A stretch of 9,386 nt of DNA from Bacillota bacterium (GTDB taxonomy: Bacteria; Bacillota; Clostridia; Acetivibrionales; DSM-1351). The notes under the pieces are model-generated. The model saw only the letters and a program-made list of their open reading frames with translations, was not told the origin of the DNA and made no database searches. The DNA lies in assembly GCA_023441625.1 (NCBI GenBank), contig JAEZOA010000079.1:1-9386 (forward strand), given 5' to 3'. Positions 1 through 6,146 of the stretch are shown here, in pieces. The translations under genes were made by a program, and so were the position numbers. Positions within the stretch are counted from its first letter, which is position 1. Every line of letters starts with the position of its first letter.

Positions 1-135
1 CACTGGCTTTTAACTTGTTTTTTTATACTCAAATTATATTTAATTTTACTACCTTATTTAGAAGATATTTTGAATATTAGAAACTGATGCTCTGGAAATT
101 ATCAATAAACTACATCTGAACTGTAACCAAGAGTA

Positions 136-155
136 ATTTTAAGCGATTTTAAGCG
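136..155. repeat. Perfect 10-bp tandem duplication
   Basis: The decamer attttaagcg occurs twice head to tail and is followed by a run of six T. The 1-249 stretch contains no convincing coding frame. This repeat and the hairpin at 172-204 are the only structures seen there. It is probably a slippage product, and no function is suggested by the sequence. Confidence 0.5.
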
Positions 156-167
156 TTTTTTGATAGC

Positions 168-204
168 TAAAAGCCATGAAGTAAAATAAAATTTCTTCAT
201 GGCT
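168..204 (-). terminator. Intrinsic terminator of the 46-aa small gene
   Basis: AGCCATGAAG (172-181) and CTTCATGGCT (195-204) form a perfect 10-bp stem with a 13-nt A/T loop. Read on the minus strand, the stem is followed by a short U tract (GGCTTTTAG). It lies about 45 nt downstream of the stop codon of the 250-390 gene, which is right for its terminator. The U tract is only four long, so termination may be incomplete. On the plus strand there is no U run, so it is unlikely to serve a plus-strand gene. Confidence 0.6.
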
Positions 205-249
205 CTTAACCTTGCTTTGAATTTTCAATTTTCTTCATCGCGATACCCT

Positions 250-390
250 TCACTGTTTTGACTTTAATACCTTTTCAAATTCCTTACCCTTTTTCTCTTC
301 TCTGTTTTTTGTGTTTTGTTTAGCATCCTTGCCTTTAAAACTATTAATTCTTATTACAGGATAAATTGCTGATACTCTAGTTATATCCAT
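250..390 (-). CDS. 46-aa basic small protein of unknown function, possibly motility-associated
   Basis: The predicted product is 46 residues, starting M-D-I-T-R-V. It has an N-terminal half that looks foldable (ITRVSAIYPVIRINSF) and a highly charged lysine/glutamate-rich C-terminal half ending in FEKVLKSKQ. No signal peptide or membrane segment is visible. The start at 390 is chosen because a near-perfect ribosome binding site (396-404) sits just upstream. The same frame is open up to an ATG at 480, but that start has only a poor ribosome binding site and would lie upstream of the promoter. A sigma-28-like promoter precedes the gene and a hairpin terminator follows it, so it looks like a monocistronic unit. 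I recall short proteins of this style (I/V-Y-x-V-x-x-I/V-N-S-F, then Lys-rich, then F-x-x-x-L) in Clostridia, but cannot name a family. A role linked to flagella or late motility is inferred from the promoter only. Confidence 0.65.
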   Translation of the reverse strand: MDITRVSAIYPVIRINSFKGKDAKQNTKNREEKKGKEFEKVLKSKQ

Positions 391-395
391 AATAG

Positions 396-404
396 CACCT
401 CCTT
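396..404 (-). promoter_or_regulatory. Ribosome binding site setting the start of the 46-aa gene
   Basis: The minus strand reads AAGGAGGTG five bases before the ATG at 390, an almost ideal match to the anti-Shine-Dalgarno sequence. It decides between the ATG at 390 and the longer in-frame ATG at 480. Confidence 0.75.
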
Positions 405-442
405 GTTCAACTATAGATATTAGAATCATCCTCCTATTATAT

Positions 443-469
443 GTATCGGCATATTTAAACAAAATTATA
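443..469 (-). promoter_or_regulatory. Candidate sigma-28 (SigD/FliA-type) promoter
   Basis: The minus strand reads TATA, then exactly 15 nt, then GCCGATAC. The consensus for the flagellar sigma factor in Gram-positive bacteria is TAAA-N15-GCCGATAT, so the -10 element matches at seven of eight positions and the -35 at three of four. The expected transcription start near 435 gives a leader of about 45 nt that contains the ribosome binding site at 396-404. GCCGAT appears elsewhere only inside coding sequence (about 6684), which argues that this copy is meaningful. Confidence 0.55.
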
Positions 470-509
470 GCCCTTATCATATTTCCTATAAGTGCTATAA
501 TTTCGAAAC

Positions 510-525
510 CTTATTTCTCAATAAG
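510..525 (-). other. Small GAGA-loop hairpin downstream of the 56-aa gene
   Basis: The minus strand reads CTTATT-GAGA-AATAAG, a 6-bp stem closed by a GNRA tetraloop, about 20 nt after the stop codon of the 546-716 gene. There is no U run behind it, so it may stabilise the 3' end rather than terminate transcription. Confidence 0.25.
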
Positions 526-545
526 CTGATTTTAAATAGTAAGAA

Positions 546-716
546 TTAATACTTTTTTGCACTTCTATTAATCACTCTAAATATTACATATCCAATAACA
601 GCAATAACTGCTAGTGGAAATAAAACATTAAGTACTACACCTACTATCTTTAATGCAATTATAGCTAAAAAGATCAATACAATAATAGTTATTACTTTTT
701 TTAGTTTATCATCCAT
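546..716 (-). CDS. 56-aa membrane miniprotein
   Basis: The ATG at 716 opens a 56-residue frame ending in TAA at 546. The product begins M-D-D-K-L-K-K-V, has a hydrophobic stretch at residues 8-31 and a second at about 31-47 separated by a proline-containing turn (LFPLAV), and ends in a basic tail (RVINRSAKKY). This predicts two close membrane-spanning helices or one helical hairpin with a positively charged C-terminus. A GGAGG ribosome binding site lies at 726-730 and a strong sigma-A-type promoter at 748-776. With this initiation context and a codon pattern like its neighbours, the gene is very likely real despite its length. I recognise no family. Small two-helix proteins of this composition occur widely in Clostridia as uncharacterised membrane proteins. 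Confidence 0.7.
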   Translation of the reverse strand: MDDKLKKVITIIVLIFLAIIALKIVGVVLNVLFPLAVIAVIGYVIFRVINRSAKKY

Positions 717-747
717 GTTTAAATACCTCCAAATCTTTTATAGCTAA

Positions 748-776
748 ATTATACACCTGGAAATTAATTCTGTCTA
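748..776 (-). promoter_or_regulatory. Sigma-A promoter of the 56-aa membrane miniprotein
   Basis: The minus strand reads TAGACA, 17 nt, TATAAT. This is five of six at -35 and a perfect -10 with ideal spacing. Transcription would start near 741, leaving a 25-nt leader that contains the GGAGG ribosome binding site. It is the best match to a vegetative promoter in the window. Confidence 0.65.
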
Positions 777-800
777 TATATTTTTTAATTTATTTGATTT

Positions 801-837
801 AATTATTAATTATATTAATTATTGAATGAATTTCATT
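801..837. other. A/T-only palindromic block at the 3' end of the cysteine desulfurase gene
   Basis: AATTATTAAT (801-810) and ATTAATTATT (814-823) form an imperfect inverted repeat (nine of ten). AATGAA-T-TTCATT (825-837) is a perfect short palindrome. The block lies immediately after the stop codon of the gene ending at 845. It could act as a weak transcript end, but there is no G/C-rich stem, so this is tentative. Confidence 0.3.
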
Positions 838-844
838 AATATTT

Positions 845-1993
845 TCACTTTTTGTCATATGCAATTTTATTAACTGCTATTATCGCTTTATCAATATCAT
901 TTTCAGAATTAAAATACCCTACACTTAGTCTTACAATCCCAGAATTTCTTGTTTTAAAATGATTATGTGCTAGTGGAGCACAATGTAGTCCTGCTCTACA
1001 TGCAATACCGAATTTATTATTCAGCGACTCGCAAATTTCTGATGAATCAACACCTATTACGTTAAAAGCAACTATACCTGAATTCTCAGTAGTATTTTCT
1101 GGACTATATATCTTGATTCGTACATTTTGAACTATGCCAGCATGTAATCTTTTAATTAGTGAATCCTTTTTTGCTTTAATGGCATTTAATCCTGTATTAT
1201 TAATAAATTCAACTCCTGCACCAAGGCCTACAATTCCAGGAGTATTTAGTGTTCCACTCTCATATTTATCGGGCTTTATATCTGGTTGAGATAGTAACCC
1301 AGATTTACTACCTGTTCCCCCACTCATTAATGGTTTCAAATTAACATTTTTACTTACATATAAGCCACCAGTCCCTTGGGGTCCCATAAGTCCTTTATGA
1401 CCAGGAAAAGCAACCATACTGGCATAAGTTTTAGTTAAATCTATTTTGATACAGCCTAAACCTTGTGCTGAATCTATAAGAAACATTATTCCATTATCTC
1501 TTGCAATTTTACCTATGTCATCAAATGGCATTATCGTACCATTTACATTAGATGATAAAGTACATGCTATGAGCCTTGTTTTTTTAGTTATACTTTTACT
1601 TATCTGAGTCGGGTCAATTCGTCCCAGGTCATCTCCAGAAACTATTGTAAGTTTTATTATATTCAATTGCTCTAATGTTTTCAGAGGCCTTAAGACAGAA
1701 TTATGCTCCATACATGTTGTTATTACATGATCTCCTCTTGACAAGCAGCCGTATATCGCAAGATTTAGTGCTTCTGTTGCGTTTTTTGTAAAACATATAT
1801 CCAGATAATCACTTACGTTTAAGAGCTTTGCAATTTGCTCACGTGTCTTCATAATAGCCAATGAGCTTTTAATAGCCATATCATGACTTCCACGACCAGG
1901 ATTTGCACAAAAGGTACGCATACACTTTTCCATTTCAGTATATACACTCTCTGGCTTTGGAAATGATGTTGCAGCATTATCAAGATAGATCAT
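845..1993 (-). CDS. Cysteine desulfurase family protein (aminotransferase class V)
   Basis: This is a 382-residue PLP enzyme of the NifS/CsdA/SufS-like group, most like the clostridial and enterococcal branch that begins M-I-Y-x-D-N-A-A-T-S-F-P-K-P. Visible landmarks are His97 in the E-H-N-S motif that stacks on PLP, Asp174 and Gln177 in D-S-A-Q, Lys200 in F-P-G-H-K-G as the Schiff-base lysine, and Cys338 in R-A-G-L-H-C-A-P as the likely sulfur-accepting cysteine. The expected reaction is removal of sulfur (or selenium) from cysteine (or selenocysteine) to give alanine and an enzyme-bound persulfide in the cytoplasm. Length is normal and nothing is broken. A GGGGG ribosome binding site lies seven bases upstream of the ATG. 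No IscU, SufU, ThiI, MnmA or selenium-metabolism gene is next to it, so the sulfur acceptor is unknown. It is transcribed away from the signalling cluster and shares an intergenic region with it. Confidence 0.88.
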   Translation of the reverse strand: MIYLDNAATSFPKPESVYTEMEKCMRTFCANPGRGSHDMAIKSSLAIMKTREQIAKLLNVSDYLDICFTKNATEALNLAIYGCLSRGDHVITTCMEHNSVLRPLKTLEQLNIIKLTIVSGDDLGRIDPTQISKSITKKTRLIACTLSSNVNGTIMPFDDIGKIARDNGIMFLIDSAQGLGCIKIDLTKTYASMVAFPGHKGLMGPQGTGGLYVSKNVNLKPLMSGGTGSKSGLLSQPDIKPDKYESGTLNTPGIVGLGAGVEFINNTGLNAIKAKKDSLIKRLHAGIVQNVRIKIYSPENTTENSGIVAFNVIGVDSSEICESLNNKFGIACRAGLHCAPLAHNHFKTRNSGIVRLSVGYFNSENDIDKAIIAVNKIAYDKK

Positions 1994-2005
1994 AGTTTTA
2001 CCCCC

Positions 2006-2068
2006 ATTAATGATACATTAATACATAAAATAAGTATCTATAGATTTCAATATTAGTATCATTAATAT
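2006..2068. promoter_or_regulatory. Paired palindromes around the cysteine desulfurase promoter
   Basis: ATTAATG-ata-CATTAAT (2006-2022) is a perfect 7-bp inverted repeat directly upstream of the ribosome binding site. ATATTA-gtatcat-TAATAT (2050-2068, arms 6 bp) is a second one. The two also share an 11-bp inverted repeat with each other: ATTAATGATAC at 2006-2016 and GTATCATTAAT at 2056-2066. Between them lies a possible minus-strand promoter (TTGAAA at 2045-2050, 17 nt, a weak TATGTA at 2022-2027). The arrangement resembles a repressor operator pair flanking a promoter. An RNA hairpin in the leader is the alternative. The high A+T content makes chance palindromes more likely. Confidence 0.35.
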
Positions 2069-2179
2069 GGTATGAAATTAAGCTTAACTTGTTTACTAAA
2101 AGAAGATTGAATGAAATTATAAAAAAATACTATTCAATTAAAATATGTCTAATATTACAGGATTTATTTCAAATTATAT

Positions 2180-2207
2180 TTGAATTAATCACATAAAAGT
2201 GTATAAT
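2180..2207 (+). promoter_or_regulatory. Sigma-A promoter of the REC-GGDEF gene and probably the whole signalling operon
   Basis: TTGAAT (2180-2185), 16 nt, TATAAT (2202-2207). The -10 is perfect and the -35 matches four of six. Start of transcription would be near 2214, giving a leader of about 56 nt before the ATG at 2270. Confidence 0.5.
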
Positions 2208-2241
2208 TTTACTATACAGTAACTAATTTAATGTGATTAAT
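2184..2241. promoter_or_regulatory. 11-bp inverted repeat bracketing the REC-GGDEF promoter
   Basis: ATTAATCACAT (2184-2194) and ATGTGATTAAT (2231-2241) are perfect inverted copies separated by 36 bp. One arm overlaps the -35 end and spacer of the promoter at 2180-2207, and the other lies in the untranslated leader. The second arm overlaps a further ATTAATGATA copy (2236-2245), the decamer also found twice near the cysteine desulfurase promoter. This could be a looping operator or a long-range leader hairpin. Confidence 0.4.
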
Positions 2242-2257
2242 GATATTTTTTGTAAAT

Positions 2258-2264
2258 AGAGGGG
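2258..2264 (+). promoter_or_regulatory. Ribosome binding site setting the start of the REC-GGDEF gene
   Basis: AGAGGGG lies five bases before the ATG at 2270. The in-frame ATG at 2240 has no purine-rich site upstream and would add ten hydrophobic residues in front of the REC domain, so 2270 is preferred. Confidence 0.65.
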
Positions 2265-2269
2265 TTAAT

Positions 2270-3427
2270 ATGGAGAAAATGCTTAATAGAATACTAATTG
2301 TAGATGATAATAAAGACATTCATGAAGATATTAAGTATATCCTTAATGCGCCTTTTTCAAAATTCGATTATATGGAAACTAATTTACTCAGAAATGAATT
2401 GTTTGGTGATGAGGATATTCAAACACAAGATGAATTTTATAGTTTAGTTCAAAGTATTCAATATACTATTGACGATGCATATCAAGGTGAAGAAGCTGTA
2501 AAAATGGTTGAGGCAGCTAAATTAGAAAAATATCCGTATTCCTTAATCTTTATGGATGTAAGAATGCCTCCTGGCATAGATGGGATACAAGCTATTAAGT
2601 ACATTTGGGATATAGAGCCTAATACTGAGGTGGTTATTTGTACTGCATATTCAGACTATTCTTGGGATCAGATTCTTTCAAAGCTTGGTCAGAACGACCA
2701 TTTACTGTTCTTGAGGAAACCCTTTGATAATGTCTCAATAAAGCAAATTGCTTTGACATTAACAACAAAATGGAATCTTCAAAGGCAAAATAAATTATAT
2801 ATAGAAAACCTTGAGTCAGAAGTTGAAATCAGAACACAAGAGCTAAAAACTGTTATTGAAAAGCTCACTATTGAGATGAGTCTCCGTGAAGAAAGAGAAA
2901 AGCAATTAGTATATAATGCTCATTATGATTCACTTACCGGTTTATTAAACAGACGCTCCTTTTACTCGTCTATTTCAATGATTTTAAATAAGGATGGGTT
3001 GAGACCTTTTGCCCTTTTCTTTATGGATATTGATGGCTTTAAGAAAGTAAACGACGATTTTGGTCATGATATCGGAGACTTATTATTAATTGAGATATCA
3101 AAAAGAATCCAAAAGGTTCTGGCTGATTATGCGTACTTACTTGATAATACTGGTTATACAGATTCTCCTGTTAATGCAGTATTTAGATTAGGTGGTGACG
3201 AATTCACTTGTATCATAGCTGAAAATAACAAAGAGAAAATTAACTCTGTTGCAAAACAACTTACTGATAGAATAAGTGAACCCTATTTGATTCAAATGAA
3301 TGAAGTATCCATATCTTGTAGCATTGGAATTAGTATTTATCCTGAGGATGCCACCTCTGCTAATTCTCTCATAAAATATGCTGATACTGATATGTATAAA
3401 GTAAAAAGAAGCAAGGTGCAAATCTAA
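2270..3427 (+). CDS. Response regulator with diguanylate cyclase output (REC-GGDEF)
   Basis: The predicted protein is 385 residues, cytoplasmic. Residues about 5-165 form a receiver domain: acidic pair Asp12-Asp13 (LIVDDN), phosphoacceptor Asp96 (FMDVRMPPGIDG), Thr125 (CTAYSD) and Lys150 (RKPFD). The receiver has an insertion of about 35 residues (36-70) between its first helix and second strand. I know this from a receiver subclass paired with kinases of the L-H-N-x-G-N type. A coiled coil (about 170-213) leads into a GGDEF domain (about 214-385) with D-S-L-T-G-L-L-N-R, the metal-binding F-M-D-I-D-G (Asp253) and an intact R-L-G-G-D-E-F active site (306-312). It should convert two GTP to cyclic di-GMP when phosphorylated and dimerised. 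The R-x-x-D inhibitory site expected before the active site reads S-P-V-N (299-302), so classical product inhibition is probably absent. It is first in a likely operon with the two kinases. Confidence 0.92.
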   Translation: MEKMLNRILIVDDNKDIHEDIKYILNAPFSKFDYMETNLLRNELFGDEDIQTQDEFYSLVQSIQYTIDDAYQGEEAVKMVEAAKLEKYPYSLIFMDVRMPPGIDGIQAIKYIWDIEPNTEVVICTAYSDYSWDQILSKLGQNDHLLFLRKPFDNVSIKQIALTLTTKWNLQRQNKLYIENLESEVEIRTQELKTVIEKLTIEMSLREEREKQLVYNAHYDSLTGLLNRRSFYSSISMILNKDGLRPFALFFMDIDGFKKVNDDFGHDIGDLLLIEISKRIQKVLADYAYLLDNTGYTDSPVNAVFRLGGDEFTCIIAENNKEKINSVAKQLTDRISEPYLIQMNEVSISCSIGISIYPEDATSANSLIKYADTDMYKVKRSKVQI

Positions 3428-3476
3428 CATAGCTTTAGGTTTTTGCTTACCGCTAAGTCAAGGTTCCGTATTCGAG

Positions 3477-3500
3477 TTCTTATGTTATAAACATCAAGAA
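3477..3500 (+). promoter_or_regulatory. Imperfect palindrome over a possible extended -10 promoter, in front of kinase 1
   Basis: TTCTTATGTT and AACAT-c-AAGAA form a 10-bp stem with one bulged C and an ATA loop. Inside it lies TGTTATAAA (3483-3491), matching an extended -10 (TGn followed by TATAAA), with no good -35. It could be an internal promoter giving the kinases separate expression, or a processing or attenuation hairpin in the 98-nt gap. No strong terminator is seen in this gap, so read-through from the REC-GGDEF gene is likely. Confidence 0.3.
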
Positions 3501-3512
3501 TTTGACTAAGGT

Positions 3513-3519
3513 AAGGAGG
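3513..3519 (+). promoter_or_regulatory. Ribosome binding site setting the start of kinase 1
   Basis: AAGGAGG lies six bases before the ATG at 3526. An in-frame ATG at 3502 would place this sequence inside the coding region and has no site of its own, so it is rejected. Confidence 0.8.
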
Positions 3520-3525
3520 AATATT

Positions 3526-6090
3526 ATGGTGTATAAATGGAACCTAGGTCCAGTCAATAAGCCTAATCTGACCATTGGACTTCTAGATGACAAGCAAAAT
3601 GATGAGTTTCAAAGGCAAACAATGATGGGTGTCGCCGAAGCAGCTAAGAAATATAATGCCACAATCATCCGTTTTGGCTATATTTCCTCCAAATCTGCTG
3701 AAAAATTTCATAATCAGGCAGACATGGTATTAGAATATATTAAGCAATATAATTTAGATGGTCTATTGTTTGTAGGTTGGACAAAAGCTGCCTCCTATAA
3801 TAATTATAAGGATTTCTTTGAAAAATTCAGTTCTATCCCTATATTAAGTATAGGAAAATTATTTGAAAATATTCCTAATGTATACTTCCATGGTGAGAAA
3901 TATGTACTCGAGCTTCTTATGCACCTTATTGAGGTTCACAATTATAAATCTATAGCTTATATTTCGTCCGATTCACCTGACGAGAGAAATAATACATACA
4001 TAAATACAATGAAGCAACTTAATCTATACAATCCCAATTTGTATGTGAGTGAAAAGGCTCTCTTGGGTTTTGAGAAACGTGACCGTATTAAAAAAGCACT
4101 TTCTATCCTTCTTGATGAACGCAAAGTCAAGCTAGATGCAATAATGATTTTAAATAATAGCGAAACTGTTTATTTGCTAGACGAATTAAATCAACGAGGC
4201 ATTAGTGTCCCTAGTGACATTGCCATTACAAGCTATGAAGATGGAGACATTGCAAAATTTTCTTCACCTAAGTTTACAACTGTATATTTCCCATGGAAAG
4301 AACTTGGGTTTTCAGGTTGTGAAAAAATGATAGAACTTCTTAAACTTGGGCAAGTTCCATTATCTACAGACATATCCGGGCAAGTTGTTTACAGAAACTC
4401 ATGTGGCTGTTTATCAAACTCCAAAACTATATCTCAATCCTTCAACATAAAAACAAATAACAGGTCGCTAAGAGATATTTCTGATTATGAAAAACAGGAT
4501 ATCATAAGCCAGTTAGAAATCTATTTTCCTAGCGCTAATATAGACTTCAAGAAATTGCTTAACGCATTTCTTCAAGACTATGTAAATAGAACAGATAATT
4601 CCTTTATAGAGGAATTATCTCTACAACTTAGAAATGTTTCTTTTAGATATAATCTTACAAACGTAGAAGAAATAATTTCATTTTTCCGTAACTTAACACT
4701 TCCCTATTTAATTGATGATTGGGAGGAGCTTGTATGGTCTGGAGATTTATTTCAACAGGCTCAGATTCTAGCGCAAGTAAAGTTAGCCTGCAATCGTGGT
4801 CATAATAGAGTTCATACTAAAATTCGAGATCAAATACTCCAAAAAATTAGTCAATTATTAATAAACAATTTCAGTATGAATACTCTTTTTGATTCACTAG
4901 AAGCAAATATCTCTAAAATTAACATTCCTGGCTGCTATATTGTTTTATTTGATTCAATTTTTAAAAATGAGGAATCTAAGGATAATTTGTTTAATCAATG
5001 TATACTTGCATTTGAGTATAGAAATGGCCACTGCATAAAACATGAAGAAGGCCAACCTGTGTCTGCGACTCAGTTACTATCAAATATACTCTCAACCAAA
5101 GAAAAAGCTGATTTTAGATTTGCTCATTTACTTCATGTTTCGAATAAATTTATGGGATTTGCTTTATTTGATTCTGGAATCATGGATGAGAATGTTTATC
5201 AAGAATTGTCAATACAAATCAGTACAGCACTACTTGGTTCTATTCTTCTAGAAAAATTGGATAATACCTATAAAACATTCACTGATCAAGCACATAAAGA
5301 AGGCATGGCAAATATAGCAACTGAAATTCTACATAATATTGGAAATATTTTAAATAGTGTAAATACCTCGGTTCAGTTTATGCGAGAAGTTATAACTACA
5401 CCTGTTTTTGATGATTTGACTATGGCAAATCACCTACTTAATATGAATATAACAGATATTGATAATTTTATATCAAATGATATTAAAGGAAAAAAACTTA
5501 TGGAATTTTACGTTAACCTAGGTAAATCATTTGATATATTACAAAATCATTTAAGTAATCACATTCATCGCTTAGATTATAAAGTAAACTCCATTAATGA
5601 TATTATTGTTGCTCAGCAAAATTTTGCAGTTGAAAAAGCAATTGTAGAAGAACTTGATATTATTAGTGTGCTAGACGACTCGTTAAAACTTCATTTATCT
5701 TCATTAGATAAATATAAAATTGAAATAATTAAAAATTATCTATATCGTCCAAAAATATTAGCACAAAGATCAAAACTTATGCATATTTTTTTCAGTTTAA
5801 TTAGCAATGCCAAAGAATCTTTTTTAGATATACTCAGAGAGAGTCGATATATCCGAATTACCGTTTATAATGATTCTACTGGTAAATATATATGCATAGA
5901 AGATAACGGTTGTGGAATACGCTCTGATTTACTAGAAAAGATATTTACATATGGCTATACTACCAAAAAAGAAGCCCTCGGCTTTGGTTTACACAGATGT
6001 ACAAGCTATATGAAAGATATGGCTGGCGAAATATGGGCAGAGAGTGATGGTCCTGATAAGGGTGCAACTTTCGTTTTGCGATTTAATTAA
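3526..6090 (+). CDS. Cytoplasmic sensor histidine kinase 1 with LacI/PBP1-type ligand-binding domain
   Basis: The predicted protein is 854 residues. Residues about 13-290 form a periplasmic-binding-protein-like (LacI sensor) domain: N-L-T-I-G-L-L-D-D at the first strand, D-G-L-L-F-V-G-W, I-A-I-T-S-Y-E-D-G, then F-T-T-V-Y-F-P-W-K-E-L-G. It ends in an S-C-G-C motif (292-295). There is no helix-turn-helix, signal peptide or membrane helix, so it senses a soluble cytoplasmic ligand. A helical linker (about 315-430) and a GAF-like segment (about 440-575) follow. The DHp domain has phosphoacceptor His603 in I-L-H-N-I-G-N and a second helix ending V-A-Q-Q-N-F-A (695-701). The HATPase has Asn761 (N-box), D-N-G-C-G-I (793-798) and G-F-G-L-H (819-823). 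Oddities: the first N-box Asn is Ser757, and the first glycine of the G2 box is Ala817. It is roughly half identical to the next gene, 56 nt downstream with no terminator between. The likely target is the REC-GGDEF protein upstream. Confidence 0.88.
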   Translation: MVYKWNLGPVNKPNLTIGLLDDKQNDEFQRQTMMGVAEAAKKYNATIIRFGYISSKSAEKFHNQADMVLEYIKQYNLDGLLFVGWTKAASYNNYKDFFEKFSSIPILSIGKLFENIPNVYFHGEKYVLELLMHLIEVHNYKSIAYISSDSPDERNNTYINTMKQLNLYNPNLYVSEKALLGFEKRDRIKKALSILLDERKVKLDAIMILNNSETVYLLDELNQRGISVPSDIAITSYEDGDIAKFSSPKFTTVYFPWKELGFSGCEKMIELLKLGQVPLSTDISGQVVYRNSCGCLSNSKTISQSFNIKTNNRSLRDISDYEKQDIISQLEIYFPSANIDFKKLLNAFLQDYVNRTDNSFIEELSLQLRNVSFRYNLTNVEEIISFFRNLTLPYLIDDWEELVWSGDLFQQAQILAQVKLACNRGHNRVHTKIRDQILQKISQLLINNFSMNTLFDSLEANISKINIPGCYIVLFDSIFKNEESKDNLFNQCILAFEYRNGHCIKHEEGQPVSATQLLSNILSTKEKADFRFAHLLHVSNKFMGFALFDSGIMDENVYQELSIQISTALLGSILLEKLDNTYKTFTDQAHKEGMANIATEILHNIGNILNSVNTSVQFMREVITTPVFDDLTMANHLLNMNITDIDNFISNDIKGKKLMEFYVNLGKSFDILQNHLSNHIHRLDYKVNSINDIIVAQQNFAVEKAIVEELDIISVLDDSLKLHLSSLDKYKIEIIKNYLYRPKILAQRSKLMHIFFSLISNAKESFLDILRESRYIRITVYNDSTGKYICIEDNGCGIRSDLLEKIFTYGYTTKKEALGFGLHRCTSYMKDMAGEIWAESDGPDKGATFVLRFN

Positions 6091-6137
6091 TATAAAATAT
6101 AAATCAATGTAATTATCTTTGTTTTCATATGCTTTGT

Positions 6138-6143
6138 GAGGTG
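6138..6143 (+). promoter_or_regulatory. Ribosome binding site setting the start of kinase 2
   Basis: GAGGTG lies just before the ATG at 6147. The in-frame ATG at 6129 is preceded only by T-rich sequence, so 6147 is preferred. It also gives N-termini of equal length before the first sensor-domain strand in the two paralogs. Confidence 0.65.
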
Positions 6144-6146
6144 AAT

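Noticed and set aside
205..249. Ten-codon frame (M-K-K-I-E-N-S-K-Q-G) on the minus strand just after the 46-aa gene
   Set aside because: It is too short and has only a weak AGGG upstream. There is no sign it is translated.
391..480. Longer N-terminus of the 46-aa protein starting at 480
   Set aside because: The ATG at 480 lies upstream of the predicted sigma-28 promoter and has a poor ribosome binding site. The start at 390 has a near-perfect one.
3188..3430. 80-codon antisense open frame within the GGDEF region
   Set aside because: It mirrors a strongly conserved coding sequence, lacks a ribosome binding site and gives a protein-like sequence of no family.
3428..3525. Possible riboswitch or tRNA fragment in the gap before kinase 1 (GGTTCCGTATTCGAG looks like a T-arm)
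   Set aside because: No acceptor stem or other tRNA arms can be formed. The conserved core of a cyclic di-GMP riboswitch is not present.
5042..5251. 69-codon plus-strand frame inside kinase 1
   Set aside because: It is an out-of-frame shadow of the GAF-like region with no initiation signal.
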